Shown piece by piece: positions 56,493 through 64,000 of a stretch of DNA of 64,000 bases. The DNA lies in NCBI RefSeq assembly GCF_900104695.1, contig NZ_FNSW01000001.1, positions 3,342,001 to 3,406,000 on the forward strand, in the 5' to 3' direction. Numbering within the stretch: position 1 is the stretch's first letter; the number at the start of each line of letters is the position of its first letter. The stretch is from Paenibacillus sp. GP183. GTDB taxonomy: Bacteria; Bacillota; Bacilli; Paenibacillales; NBRC-103111. The notes below the pieces were generated by a model that was given only the letters and a program-made list of their open reading frames with translations, was not told the DNA's origin and made no database searches. A program made the translations under genes and the position numbers.

Positions 56493-57091
56493 GTAACTGA
56501 GCTGTGCAAGCCTGCTAGATACGTTTGCAGCATGAGCAGCAGGCTTTCATCCCGGTCCAGCTTAAGACCAAACCCGCCTTTGGCTTCCAGGGCTGCGAAT
56601 CCATGTACCATGCTGCGAACAGCCCGAATCATATGAAGCGCATCTTTTTCTTCCAGCTTATACGCATCCAGAATGCGAAGCAGAAGCGTTACCAGCTCTT
56701 TGCTGGCTGCGTCGATTTCAGGGTCCGACTGTTGATTCACCAGGACTACAGCTTCATAAAGCCCTGGATGCAGCCGGGCAAAAGCTACATAATCGAGGCA
56801 AAAGGCAATAACCGCCTCATCTCCCGATTTGCCAAGCACGGCTTGCATACCCCTCTCTTTTAGCTGTTGTAACCCGTAAAGGGTCAACTGCTTGCGTAAA
56901 CCCGGCAGTCCTGCGATATGATTGTACAGCGAAGGAGTTTTGATGCCCAATTTCGCAGCGAGATTAGATAGACTGACTTGTTCAAGCCCATGTTCATCTG
57001 CGAGCTGAATCGCAGCTTTTCTAATGATATCCGTATCAATTCCTTGTCTTTGCGCCACTCTAGGCCCAACCTTTCCTACTATGGATTTCAA
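56489..57091 (-). CDS. TetR-family regulator with WHG domain
   Basis: 200 residues. N-terminal helix-turn-helix (~15-65, SLSNLAAKLGIKTPSLYNHIAG), C-terminal ligand domain of the WHG type (AVRSMVHGFAALEAKGGFGL). Start overlaps the end of the upstream MBL gene by 4 nt (ATGA), so the pair is coupled. The two palindromes before the MBL gene are its likely operators. Confidence 0.87.
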   Translation of the reverse strand: MKSIVGKVGPRVAQRQGIDTDIIRKAAIQLADEHGLEQVSLSNLAAKLGIKTPSLYNHIAGLPGLRKQLTLYGLQQLKERGMQAVLGKSGDEAVIAFCLDYVAFARLHPGLYEAVVLVNQQSDPEIDAASKELVTLLLRILDAYKLEEKDALHMIRAVRSMVHGFAALEAKGGFGLKLDRDESLLLMLQTYLAGLHSSVT

Positions 57092-57804
57092 GATGTACTC
57101 AAAGCTTTTGCCGATTCTGCGATGGCTTGATCTATGGCATTCAGCGGATTTTTAACCATTACTCCATGTCCCACTGCGAGCAGGGTTGGCGATAGTAGCC
57201 TCAGCTTGCGGGCTGATTCGAGCGCAACCGCTTTGTTCCAAGTTGCAAAAGCGGGAAATGGAAACCCAAGCTTGAATGTTCCCGAAACAGCTATCCCTCC
57301 GCGAGTGACAAGGGCATCGCCTGCGATTAAAGCGCCGCTCCTGGAATCCATAAACGCCATATGTCCCGGCGTATGGCCTGGGGTTGCAACGGCCTTTAAT
57401 GATACGACGCTGTCTCCATCCTCCAGGAGTATATCCGCTTGTGTCTTAACGGATTTCGGCACGCCGCCTTTGATCTTGGTATCAGGTTCGCCCGGCTCAA
57501 GTTCAACGTTGCCTGTCATCAGCTTCGAATCCCGTCTCGAAATATACACCTTCACCAGAGGCAGGCTCTGTTTAAGACCATCCAATCCTCCAACATGATC
57601 TTGATGAGCATGCGTCAAGATGATACGAGTGATCGGTTTACCCAACTGTTCTGCGGCTTGCAGGATTCCCTTAACGCCAAACGGCATTGCTGTATCGATC
57701 AATGTCAACTCCGAATCCTCTTCAATCAAATAACAGCTAACCGGAAAAAAATTGGGCAAAAATGTTATTTGTGTGAGGTGACCTACTTTGGTTATGCGCG
57801 GCAT
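57088..57804 (-). CDS. MBL-fold metallo-hydrolase
   Basis: 238 residues. Zinc motif THAHQDHVGG (~70-78), TPGHTPGHMAF (~148) and GDALVTRGG; typical of glyoxalase II-like or lactonase-like hydrolases. The substrate is unknown. GGGAGG precedes the ATG. Controlled, by inference, by the TetR product of the next gene. Confidence 0.88.
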   Translation of the reverse strand: MPRITKVGHLTQITFLPNFFPVSCYLIEEDSELTLIDTAMPFGVKGILQAAEQLGKPITRIILTHAHQDHVGGLDGLKQSLPLVKVYISRRDSKLMTGNVELEPGEPDTKIKGGVPKSVKTQADILLEDGDSVVSLKAVATPGHTPGHMAFMDSRSGALIAGDALVTRGGIAVSGTFKLGFPFPAFATWNKAVALESARKLRLLSPTLLAVGHGVMVKNPLNAIDQAIAESAKALSTS

Positions 57805-57826
57805 GATAATGATTCCTCCCTATTTA

Positions 57827-57841
57827 ACTAACATAATTAGT
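57827..57841. promoter_or_regulatory. TetR operator candidate 1
   Basis: ACTAACATAATTAGT, a 15-bp palindrome (ACTAA-N5-TTAGT) between the promoter and start of the MBL gene. Confidence 0.6.
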
Positions 57842-57847
57842 ATATTA

Positions 57848-57862
57848 ACTAATGATATTAGT
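57848..57862. promoter_or_regulatory. TetR operator candidate 2
   Basis: ACTAATGATATTAGT, arms ACTAAT/ATTAGT. Its centre is 21 bp (two helical turns) from operator 1. A probable promoter (TTGCAA, 17 bp, TAATAT) overlaps it. Confidence 0.65.
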
Positions 57863-58609
57863 TTTTGCAAGTGTTTTATTTTATTGTGTTACAATAAATG
57901 AATAAATACACTTCATACATAAAGAGATCAAACCACATTGAATACGATGTTGGAACAATCGTAAGATTAACTGAGCATAGGGCAGATAACCTTAAAGTTA
58001 CGGGGCGACAGCTCCTATTATCGAATTATCTGAATATTTACTTTTCTTGTCCGAAAGCGTATTCTATATGTACGGCAACTGATATTACAGTCTTGTCAAT
58101 TGGTTATATCTTTCAATCCAGATTCTATCCTAACCTTGGATAATGCTTTAATCACTGGATTGAATTGGATATAAAACACAATCCACTGGAAAGGGGATAG
58201 TCCAATGACGTAGGTAAGCGAAGCATGCCTGAATTAAAGAAACACCATTAGTTATTTTTTTGGAAGGAGAAGCTTGGTTTCATCCTCACCAAAGAAGGCA
58301 TGTGGGAACTCAACCGCAAGGACGCTGGACAAATCACTATTCAGTTACCAACCATTTAATAAAATGAAAATAGTAGTCGTTATGAATCATTCAATTTGAA
58401 AATTTACAACCGTAAGTGTTGTTCGATAGGAGCTGTCAGTTCACAATTGAATAATTTGAATATGTTGTAGGGATTCCGGTTATTTCTAATAAGCGGGATC
58501 CCTATTTGCGTTTATACATAAGCTTACTAATACGCCTTGTTTGACGTTATCCTCTATTTGGTTAATAAAAGGTTAGGCAATGGCCTTTTAAAATAAGGGA
58601 GTTGAATCT
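57863..58609. other. Long AT-rich intergenic region
   Basis: About 750 bp with no complete gene. It holds one probable gene remnant (58252-58359) and, toward the right, the promoter region of the amylase gene. No terminator or RNA family recognised. Confidence 0.5.
58252..58359 (+). pseudogene. Possible 3' gene remnant
   Basis: 35 codons open after a stop, reading LFFWKEKLGFILTKEG then MWELNRKDAGQITIQLPTI and TAA. It is more protein-like than its surroundings but has no start or ribosome site, so it may be the end of a deleted gene. Family unknown. Confidence 0.3.
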
Positions 58610-60361
58610 ATGCTGAGGGAGTGTTTTTATCATACATCGGTAAGCAACTGGGCCTATGCCTATGACAAAGACACGATTCATCTTCGCATTCGCACCAAGC
58701 GCGATGATGTGGAAGAAGTGTTTGTCGTTACCGGCGATAAATACGATTGGGAGCGAACGAAAGCCGACTATGAAATGTTCAACATTTCGTCGGACTCCTT
58801 GTTCGATTACTGGGAGGCCCATGTGAAGCCTCGATATAAAAGACTTTCCTATGGCTTTCGCCTGCGGTCGGGGGATGAATACGCCTGGATGGTCGAGCTC
58901 GGCATCTACGATGAACAGCCTTATCCGCCCAGCGGTTATTATGATTTCCCCTATATCCACGAGAATGACATGCACTCAGCCCCGGAGTGGGCAAAGGAAG
59001 CCATCTTTTATCAAATCGTACCTGAACGCTTTGCCAATGGCGACACCTCCAATGACCCGGACCATACGGAACCTTGGGGCGGGCAGCCCACCAACGATAA
59101 TTTTTTTGGCGGAGATCTTCAGGGCATTATGGATCATCTGGATTATCTTGGGGATCTGGGGATTAATGCGATTTATTTAACTCCGGTTTTTGAAGCGCCT
59201 TCCAATCATAAGTACGATACAGTTGATTACAGGAAGGTGGACCCCCACTTTGGCGATAATGCATTGCTCAAGAAATTGGTGGGAAAATGCCATGACCTGG
59301 GTATTCGCGTGATGCTCGACGCGGTATTTAACCACTGCAGCGATCAATTTACTCCATTTCAGGATGTTCTCACACACGGCAAGTATTCCATATACGCAGA
59401 TTGGTTCATCATCAGAGAGTACCCGCTTGAAGTGAAGGACGGCGTTCCCACCTATGGGACTTTCGGCTTTTACGGCAATATGCCTAAATTTAATACCTCC
59501 AATCCTGATGTAAAAAAATATCTGCTGAGTGTCGCGGAGTATTGGATTAAAGAGATTAAAATCGACGGCTGGCGGCTGGATGTAGCCAATGAAGTCGACC
59601 ATGAATTTTGGCGGGATTTTCGGAAAATTGTTAAAGCTGCGAACCCTGAGGCCTACATCGTCGGGGAGGTTTGGAATGATTCCCTGAAATGGCTCTTGGG
59701 CGATCAGTTCGACTCCGTGATGAATTATCCTTTTTCCGAAAAGGTACTTCAATTCTTCGACGATCCTAATATGGATGGCAGCAATTTCGCCGACAGTATA
59801 GGCTTCCTTCAAATGCGCTATCCGCAGCAGACCAATGAGGTTATTTTTAATCTGCTGAACAGCCATGATACACCCCGCGTGCTCACTCGCATGAATGGGG
59901 ACAAGCGAAAGCAAAAGCTGTGCGTTGTTTTTCTGTTGACTTATATCGGTACACCCTGCATCTATTACGGGGATGAAGTTGGACTTACCGGTGGCCAGGA
60001 TCCGGATTGCCGGAAATGCATGGAGTGGGATATAGGCAGGCAGGATCGCGAGCTGTACGACTTTTATAAATGGCTGATCGCGCTGCGCAAAAACAACAAA
60101 GCCTTGCGTCGCGGGTTCTTCCGCTTCCTGAAAGCAGATCAGAATGATTCCCGAATCATCTATGAACGGATTGACAGCGATTCTCACTTCACCATCTGGA
60201 TGAACAACACGGATCAAACCACCTGGCTGTCCCATCCGATGGAAACCAACGACTGGAAGGACGCTCTCTCCGGGGAAGACGTTCCCCCTGTGGATGGCGT
60301 TATGCATATAAGGCTGGATGAATTCGGCTACCGGATTTTGTACCGTAAACTTAACAAGTAG
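58610..60361 (+). CDS. GH13 alpha-glycosidase (neopullulanase/maltogenic amylase type)
   Basis: 583 residues. N-terminal CBM34-like beta domain (~1-120); catalytic barrel with YQIVPERFANG, MLDAVFNHCS, nucleophile Asp in IDGWRLDVANEVD, acid Glu in IVGEVWND and LLNSHDTPR; MPKFNTSNP is typical of GH13 subfamily 20. Length fits cyclomaltodextrinase/neopullulanase. No signal peptide, so it acts on imported maltodextrins in the cytoplasm. AAGGGAG precedes the ATG. Confidence 0.92.
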   Translation: MLRECFYHTSVSNWAYAYDKDTIHLRIRTKRDDVEEVFVVTGDKYDWERTKADYEMFNISSDSLFDYWEAHVKPRYKRLSYGFRLRSGDEYAWMVELGIYDEQPYPPSGYYDFPYIHENDMHSAPEWAKEAIFYQIVPERFANGDTSNDPDHTEPWGGQPTNDNFFGGDLQGIMDHLDYLGDLGINAIYLTPVFEAPSNHKYDTVDYRKVDPHFGDNALLKKLVGKCHDLGIRVMLDAVFNHCSDQFTPFQDVLTHGKYSIYADWFIIREYPLEVKDGVPTYGTFGFYGNMPKFNTSNPDVKKYLLSVAEYWIKEIKIDGWRLDVANEVDHEFWRDFRKIVKAANPEAYIVGEVWNDSLKWLLGDQFDSVMNYPFSEKVLQFFDDPNMDGSNFADSIGFLQMRYPQQTNEVIFNLLNSHDTPRVLTRMNGDKRKQKLCVVFLLTYIGTPCIYYGDEVGLTGGQDPDCRKCMEWDIGRQDRELYDFYKWLIALRKNNKALRRGFFRFLKADQNDSRIIYERIDSDSHFTIWMNNTDQTTWLSHPMETNDWKDALSGEDVPPVDGVMHIRLDEFGYRILYRKLNK

Positions 60362-60387
60362 ATAATGTGATAGAGGAGGAATAAACC

Positions 60388-61191
60388 ATGACTAAACAAC
60401 AAGAAAATCAACGCTTGCAGGGTAAAGTAGCCGTAGTGACCGGGGGTGGTTCAGGCATCGGAAGGGCTTCGGCCATCTTAATGGCTAAACACGGAGCAAA
60501 AGTGGTCATCGTGGAAAGAAATGGAGATCGCCTTAAACAGGTGGAAAAGGAAATCGAACAATCAGGGGGTACCGCTCTATCTTTTGTGGCGGATATTTCA
60601 AAGCCCGAAATGATGGAATCCTGCTTCAAGCGGACTGTTGAGAAGTATGGAACACTGGATATCGTATTTGCCAATGCCGGCATCAATGGAGTTCTGGCCC
60701 CTATCGAGTTGATGACCGATCAGGACTTTGGCACAACCGTGGATATCAACCTGAAGGGTACCTTTTATACGGTAAAATATGCAATTCCTTACATGAAGGA
60801 ACACGGAGGCAGCATGATCATCACGAGTTCGATTAATGGAAATCGCGTATTTTCCAATTTTGGCTTCAGCGCATACAGCTCGACCAAGGCGGCGCAGGTT
60901 GCTTTTATGAAAATGGCAGCTTTGGAGCTTGCCCAATTCAAGATTCGGGTGAATGCGATTTGCCCGGGAGCTATTGAAACAAACATTGATGAAAATACGG
61001 AGAGAACACCGGAGGTCGAGGAAATTACGATTCCTGTGGAATTCCCGGAGGGGGATCATCCGCTGGCGGATAAACCGGGTTCTGCGAAACAGGTAGCCGA
61101 GCTGGCCTTGTTCCTCGCATCGAAGGACTCCTCGCATATTACCGGGACAGAGATTTATATCGACGGTGCGGAATCTTTGATTCACGGGTAA
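60388..61191 (+). CDS. SDR-family oxidoreductase
   Basis: 267 residues, classical short-chain dehydrogenase. TGGGSGIGRA cofactor loop (~20), NAGI, catalytic Ser in TSSIN and YSSTK (Tyr and Lys). GAGGAGG precedes the ATG, 26 nt after the amylase gene; possibly co-transcribed but not obviously related in function. Substrate unknown. Confidence 0.88.
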   Translation: MTKQQENQRLQGKVAVVTGGGSGIGRASAILMAKHGAKVVIVERNGDRLKQVEKEIEQSGGTALSFVADISKPEMMESCFKRTVEKYGTLDIVFANAGINGVLAPIELMTDQDFGTTVDINLKGTFYTVKYAIPYMKEHGGSMIITSSINGNRVFSNFGFSAYSSTKAAQVAFMKMAALELAQFKIRVNAICPGAIETNIDENTERTPEVEEITIPVEFPEGDHPLADKPGSAKQVAELALFLASKDSSHITGTEIYIDGAESLIHG

Positions 61192-61366
61192 TTGAAAATT
61201 TTAGATCTCAAGATCGGAACATACAAACCCAGGCATTTCTCGAAATTCAGTCCATGACAAATATACACATCAGGAAGAAGTGTCGCAATTGAAGCCGATG
61301 CCAGGAATAATGTGCCAAAAGCTGCACATCCTAAACACACAACTTTCAGGAAGTGAGGTGCGCAAA
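61192..61366. other. Short intergenic region
   Basis: No gene or clear terminator seen; base composition changes from AT-rich to GC-rich at its right end. Confidence 0.4.
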
Positions 61367-62071
61367 ATGCGTCTTCAAAAATGTCTTTCTATCCTCTTAG
61401 GGCTCTCCTTGATCGTCAGCACCGGCTGCGGCCAGGTTGCAAGCCCCTCCCCCAAATCGTCGTCGTCCCCATCGCCCTTCAGTTCGTCGTCCATGGGTGG
61501 TGCGTCACCCGCATCCGGCGGCCAGGCATCTAACGCTCGGACTGGACCGGCCTCAGGTGGAGCATCCAACGCTCGGTCTGGACCGGCCTTAGGTGGAGCA
61601 TCCGGCACGGTCGACAGTGTGTCCACGTCGAGCTTCACAATGACGACATATGGGGGTCAGAATGTGACCGTTAACGAGGCGTCCTCCACGACGTATATGA
61701 AGGGGACGAGCTCGACCTCGGCGAGTGCCCTTACAAAAGGCGATCGCGTCCTCGTACTTGGGACGACCAGCGTGCTTGGGGCGAGCAGCGGAACGACCAT
61801 CACGGCCACGCAGGTCATCGTGCAACCGGATCTGGTCGGTCAGCTCCCGGCGAACTACACTGAGGGGTCGGGGACGATCGTCAGCGGAACGGCAGCTGAT
61901 AATGCGACGGAAGCGGCGCTGGCTGCCTACCCGTGGGGCGTCGTTGACCGCGTTGTGCAGCTTAGCAACGGCGAGTACGAGGTCCACAACATCACCGTCA
62001 AATGGCCGCACCACATCTTTGTCACCCAGGACTTCAAGGTCGTCGGCGCCAATTCGAAGATGCCGCAGTAG
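61367..62071 (+). CDS. GC-rich lipoprotein with DUF5666-like domain
   Basis: 234 residues from the ATG at 61367 (AGTGAGG upstream). Lipobox IVSTGC (Cys ~20); Ser/Pro then Gly/Ala/Ser-rich low-complexity linker with two near-repeats (GGASNARSGPA-type, ~45-80); then an OB-like beta domain (GTVDSVSTSSFTMTT, SALTKGDRVLVLGT, ITATQVIV) and a C-terminal ~50-residue segment ending HNITVKWPHHIFVTQDFKV. GC content and codon choice differ sharply from neighbours, suggesting acquisition from a high-GC organism. Confidence 0.7.
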   Translation: MRLQKCLSILLGLSLIVSTGCGQVASPSPKSSSSPSPFSSSSMGGASPASGGQASNARTGPASGGASNARSGPALGGASGTVDSVSTSSFTMTTYGGQNVTVNEASSTTYMKGTSSTSASALTKGDRVLVLGTTSVLGASSGTTITATQVIVQPDLVGQLPANYTEGSGTIVSGTAADNATEAALAAYPWGVVDRVVQLSNGEYEVHNITVKWPHHIFVTQDFKVVGANSKMPQ

Positions 62072-62435
62072 AGCATACATCAGCTCGGACAGCTCTTCGA
62101 TCCGACCGGGCGGGTGGCGCTTGTCGTCTCAAGCTCCGGCGGCGGTCGGTCGGAGCGGCGAACTCGCCGACTGCTGCGGGGTCATCATCGTGCTCGGGGA
62201 AGAGGTTGGCCATCGAGGCCTCGGACAAGTAGCGGCGCTCGGCGGCCTGGTGCCATTAGAGCCCAACTGTTATTAGTCTGACTCCAACCATCAAGGGGCA
62301 TCACAAACTGACGTACCCATTCTGGGTATCGCACCAGCATTTATATCGTGGGAGCACAGCAGGCCATCGAAATCGGCCTCCATGATCTGCATTGTCGACA
62401 CCATCAATAAGAGCAGTCCGAGAGAGCGAATATGA
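62072..62435. other. Region with no supported gene
   Basis: The first ~200 bp are as GC-rich as the preceding gene and contain several overlapping open frames on both strands, none with a start signal; it may be the flank of an acquired segment. The last part is ordinary AT-rich sequence downstream of the TetR gene. Confidence 0.45.
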
Positions 62436-63074
62436 TTATGAAATGGTTTGTAAAATTTTAACGATCCCTTTTTCAATAACGGAATCGTCTACAGTATCTA
62501 GATATTCAGGTTTAAGCAATTGATACTGTTTCATTTTATAAAAATCAATAATTGCTTGTTTCAAGGTGACATCATACTGAATAGAAAATGATGGTTCCAT
62601 GATGCACCTCAGCACAGCGTCATCTTGAACCATAAACAGCACAGCATTCATTCTGTTGAAAATCTTCTGATCCATCCCGGATTCAAAAAAAGTTTGTAAA
62701 TTTTTATTTCGATTTTGTTGGGCAGCTGCAAGATTTTCAAAAAGTTGCGGATAAAATTCTTTGAGATCATGTAAGAACAAATCAGATAAATAAATAACAC
62801 TTATCACCGATTGTAAAAATGTTATTTGAAAGCGCTCGATAAAAGAGACGGAATCATCTTTTACAACGGTATCAACCTCTTGCAAGTAGTTAATATAATA
62901 CTCTACAACCTGCTGGATGATTTCATCTTTGGATGAAAAATGCTTATAAAGTGTCACTTTGCTAATATCCATATATTTTGCGATATCGTCTATTTTTAGT
63001 TGGCTGAATTTGATTCTTCTAATAACAGGTATAATTTTATCAATATATATATTGACGCTCACGGGTTTTCTCAC
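62436..63074 (-). CDS. TetR-family regulator
   Basis: 212 residues, AT-rich. N-terminal helix-turn-helix with KIDDIAKYMDISKVTLYKHFSSKDEII (~25-52). GTG start at 63074, fixed by AAAGGAGG 9 nt upstream. Divergent from an epimerase-like gene; a 35-bp perfect-armed palindrome lies between them and is its likely operator. Confidence 0.86.
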   Translation of the reverse strand: MRKPVSVNIYIDKIIPVIRRIKFSQLKIDDIAKYMDISKVTLYKHFSSKDEIIQQVVEYYINYLQEVDTVVKDDSVSFIERFQITFLQSVISVIYLSDLFLHDLKEFYPQLFENLAAAQQNRNKNLQTFFESGMDQKIFNRMNAVLFMVQDDAVLRCIMEPSFSIQYDVTLKQAIIDFYKMKQYQLLKPEYLDTVDDSVIEKGIVKILQTIS

Positions 63075-63140
63075 TAATTGAAGCCTCCTTTGATAATCAT
63101 AAATAATATTATATCAAATTCGCAGGCACCACAAACATTC

Positions 63141-63175
63141 TTTATTAAATTAATATATTTAACTAATTTAATAAA
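63141..63175. promoter_or_regulatory. TetR operator candidate
   Basis: TTTATTAAATTA-N11-TAATTTAATAAA: perfect 12-bp arms, five bp before the -35 of the rightward promoter. Confidence 0.65.
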
Positions 63176-63180
63176 AAAAG

Positions 63181-63209
63181 TTTACTTTATTAATTTCCCG
63201 TTGTATAAT
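63181..63209 (+). promoter_or_regulatory. Promoter of the epimerase-like gene
   Basis: TTTACT (63181-63186), 17 bp, TATAAT (63204-63209). Confidence 0.7.
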
Positions 63210-63261
63210 CAATCCTGTATCTAACATCCTATACCTGATAAACCAAGGGAGGAAAGAAAAG

Positions 63262-64000
63262 ATGAAAAATATGCGTGTTTTTGTCACAGGAGCGACGGGC
63301 TTCATCGGTTCCGCCGTCGTCCGCGAACTCATCGATGCCGGGCATCAGGTCGTCGGCCTTGCCCGCTCAGACAATGCCGCCGCGTCGCTGACGGCTACCG
63401 GAGCCGCGGTGCACCGCGGTGCACTCGACGACCTCGACAGCCTGCGCGACGGCGCCGCGGCAGCAGACGGCGTCATTCACCTGGCGTTTAAGCACGACTT
63501 CTCGGACTACGCCGGCGCGGTCGCAGCGGATCTGCGCGCCGTCGAGACGATCGGGGCGGCGCTCGAGGGCTCCGGCAAGCCGTTCGTGATCACCTCGGGA
63601 ACATTGATGCTCGCATTTGTGCTCCCGCCGGGGCGTCTCGGGACGGAGGAGGTTGCGGTCGACGCCGCAGTGCCCCGGGGCGCATCGGAGAACGCGACGA
63701 TCGCGCTGGCTGAGCGCGGAGTGCGTTCATCGGTCGTTCGTCTCGCACCGTCCGTGCACGGCGAGGGCGACAAGGGCTTCGTCCAGAGGCTGATTGACAT
63801 TGCTCGCGACAAGGGCGTCTCTGCGTACATTGGCGACGGGTCCAACCGCTGGCCGGCCGTGCATCGCCTTGATGCGGCGCGCCTGTTCCGGCTTGCGTTG
63901 GAAGCCGCGCCGGCGGGCTCACGGCTGCACGGGGTCGGCGATGAGGGTGTGCCATTCAGTGACATCGCCGGCGTCATCGGTCGCCACTTGAACCTGCCGG
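63262..64000 (+). CDS. NAD(P)-dependent epimerase/oxidoreductase, 5' part
   Basis: Open from the ATG at 63262 to the window edge, ~246 residues seen. Extended-SDR Rossmann start [18 protein letters not shown], later [16 protein letters not shown] and [16 protein letters not shown]. The family acts on sugar nucleotides or small ketones; role unknown. GC content is close to 70% with strongly GC-ending codons, unlike the AT-rich promoter and TetR gene next to it, so the coding part was probably acquired from an actinobacterium-like source. Confidence 0.85.
   Translation, partial: MKNMRVFVTGATGFIGSAVVRELIDAGHQVVGLARSDNAAASLTATGAAVHRGALDDLDSLRDGAAAADGVIHLAFKHDFSDYAGAVAADLRAVETIGAALEGSGKPFVITSGTLMLAFVLPPGRLGTEEVAVDAAVPRGASENATIALAERGVRSSVVRLAPSVHGEGDKGFVQRLIDIARDKGVSAYIGDGSNRWPAVHRLDAARLFRLALEAAPAGSRLHGVGDEGVPFSDIAGVIGRHLNLP

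Noticed and set aside
59177-60307. 376-codon open frame opposite the GH13 amylase gene
   Set aside because: It mirrors a gene with all GH13 catalytic motifs, has no ribosome site and encodes no recognisable protein.
62034-62228. Small GC-rich minus-strand gene after the lipoprotein
   Set aside because: No ribosome site or recognisable domain; such frames are expected by chance in DNA this rich in GC.

Overview
The window reads as chromosomal DNA of a Paenibacillus-type Gram-positive. Evidence: strong AGGAGG-type ribosome binding sites, sigma-A promoters, S-layer homology (SLH) proteins, a BMP-type nucleoside importer, a GlnRS, GlpP antitermination, and lipoproteins with Gram-positive lipoboxes. 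Most genes lie on the minus strand. No rRNA, tRNA, phage module, complete insertion sequence or CRISPR array was seen.

Layout. 1-1.75 kb: 5' part of galK divergent from an AraC regulator. 1.8-6.8 kb: four-gene BMP/ABC nucleoside importer (nupNOPQ-like). 6.9-14.5 kb: ilvA with a GGDEF/degenerate-EAL protein, a DUF1540 protein, a YcdB/SLH surface protein, rluF and a small membrane protein. 14.5-21.3 kb: a BmrC/BmrD-type heterodimeric drug exporter and an ABC-F gene broken by three indels; both follow leader peptides and intrinsic terminators, the architecture of ribosome-sensed attenuation. 21.4-26.2 kb: pirin, a broken class A PBP gene, and an SLH protein with internal repeats. 26.8-36.4 kb: two MFS transporters, small membrane or secreted proteins, an aldo/keto reductase, a VanZ protein, a very long HtrA-like protease and fdhD. 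36.6-39.9 kb: HxlR regulator divergent from an LLM monooxygenase, FMN reductase and CynX-type MFS operon. 40-45.3 kb: DUF72 protein, an OpuC-type osmoprotectant importer, a BusR-like (GntR plus RCK_C) regulator and a GlsB stress protein. 45.4-51.5 kb: PLD-family enzyme, AI-2E transporter, glnS, M29 aminopeptidase. 51.6-55.7 kb: glpP-glpK-glpD. 55.8-61.2 kb: DNA glycosylase, TetR/MBL pair, GH13 amylase, SDR. 61.4-64 kb: a GC-rich lipoprotein gene, a TetR regulator and a very GC-rich NAD-dependent epimerase-like gene cut by the window edge, looking partly acquired.

The most unusual observation is a 184-bp dispersed element present three times (13718-13901, 18788-18971, 32628-32811). Each copy carries four 19-bp quasi-palindromes at exactly the same spacings (52, 62, 51 bp centre to centre) with position-specific core bases, while the DNA between them has diverged. 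The spacings approximate 5, 6 and 5 helical turns, and the whole element is a nested imperfect palindrome. I do not recognise this family. A second repeat, 111 bp at about 95% identity, flanks the opuC-busR region and ends inside a sigma-B-like promoter.

Other points: a 14-nt motif shared by two terminator-bearing glp leaders (candidate GlpP target), BusR/OpuC with probable c-di-AMP control, a structured fdhD leader, clear operator palindromes for HxlR and TetR regulators, and two neighbouring genes with several disabling lesions each, which are either true decay or sequence error. No similarity search or folding program was run; family names come from motifs read in the translations.
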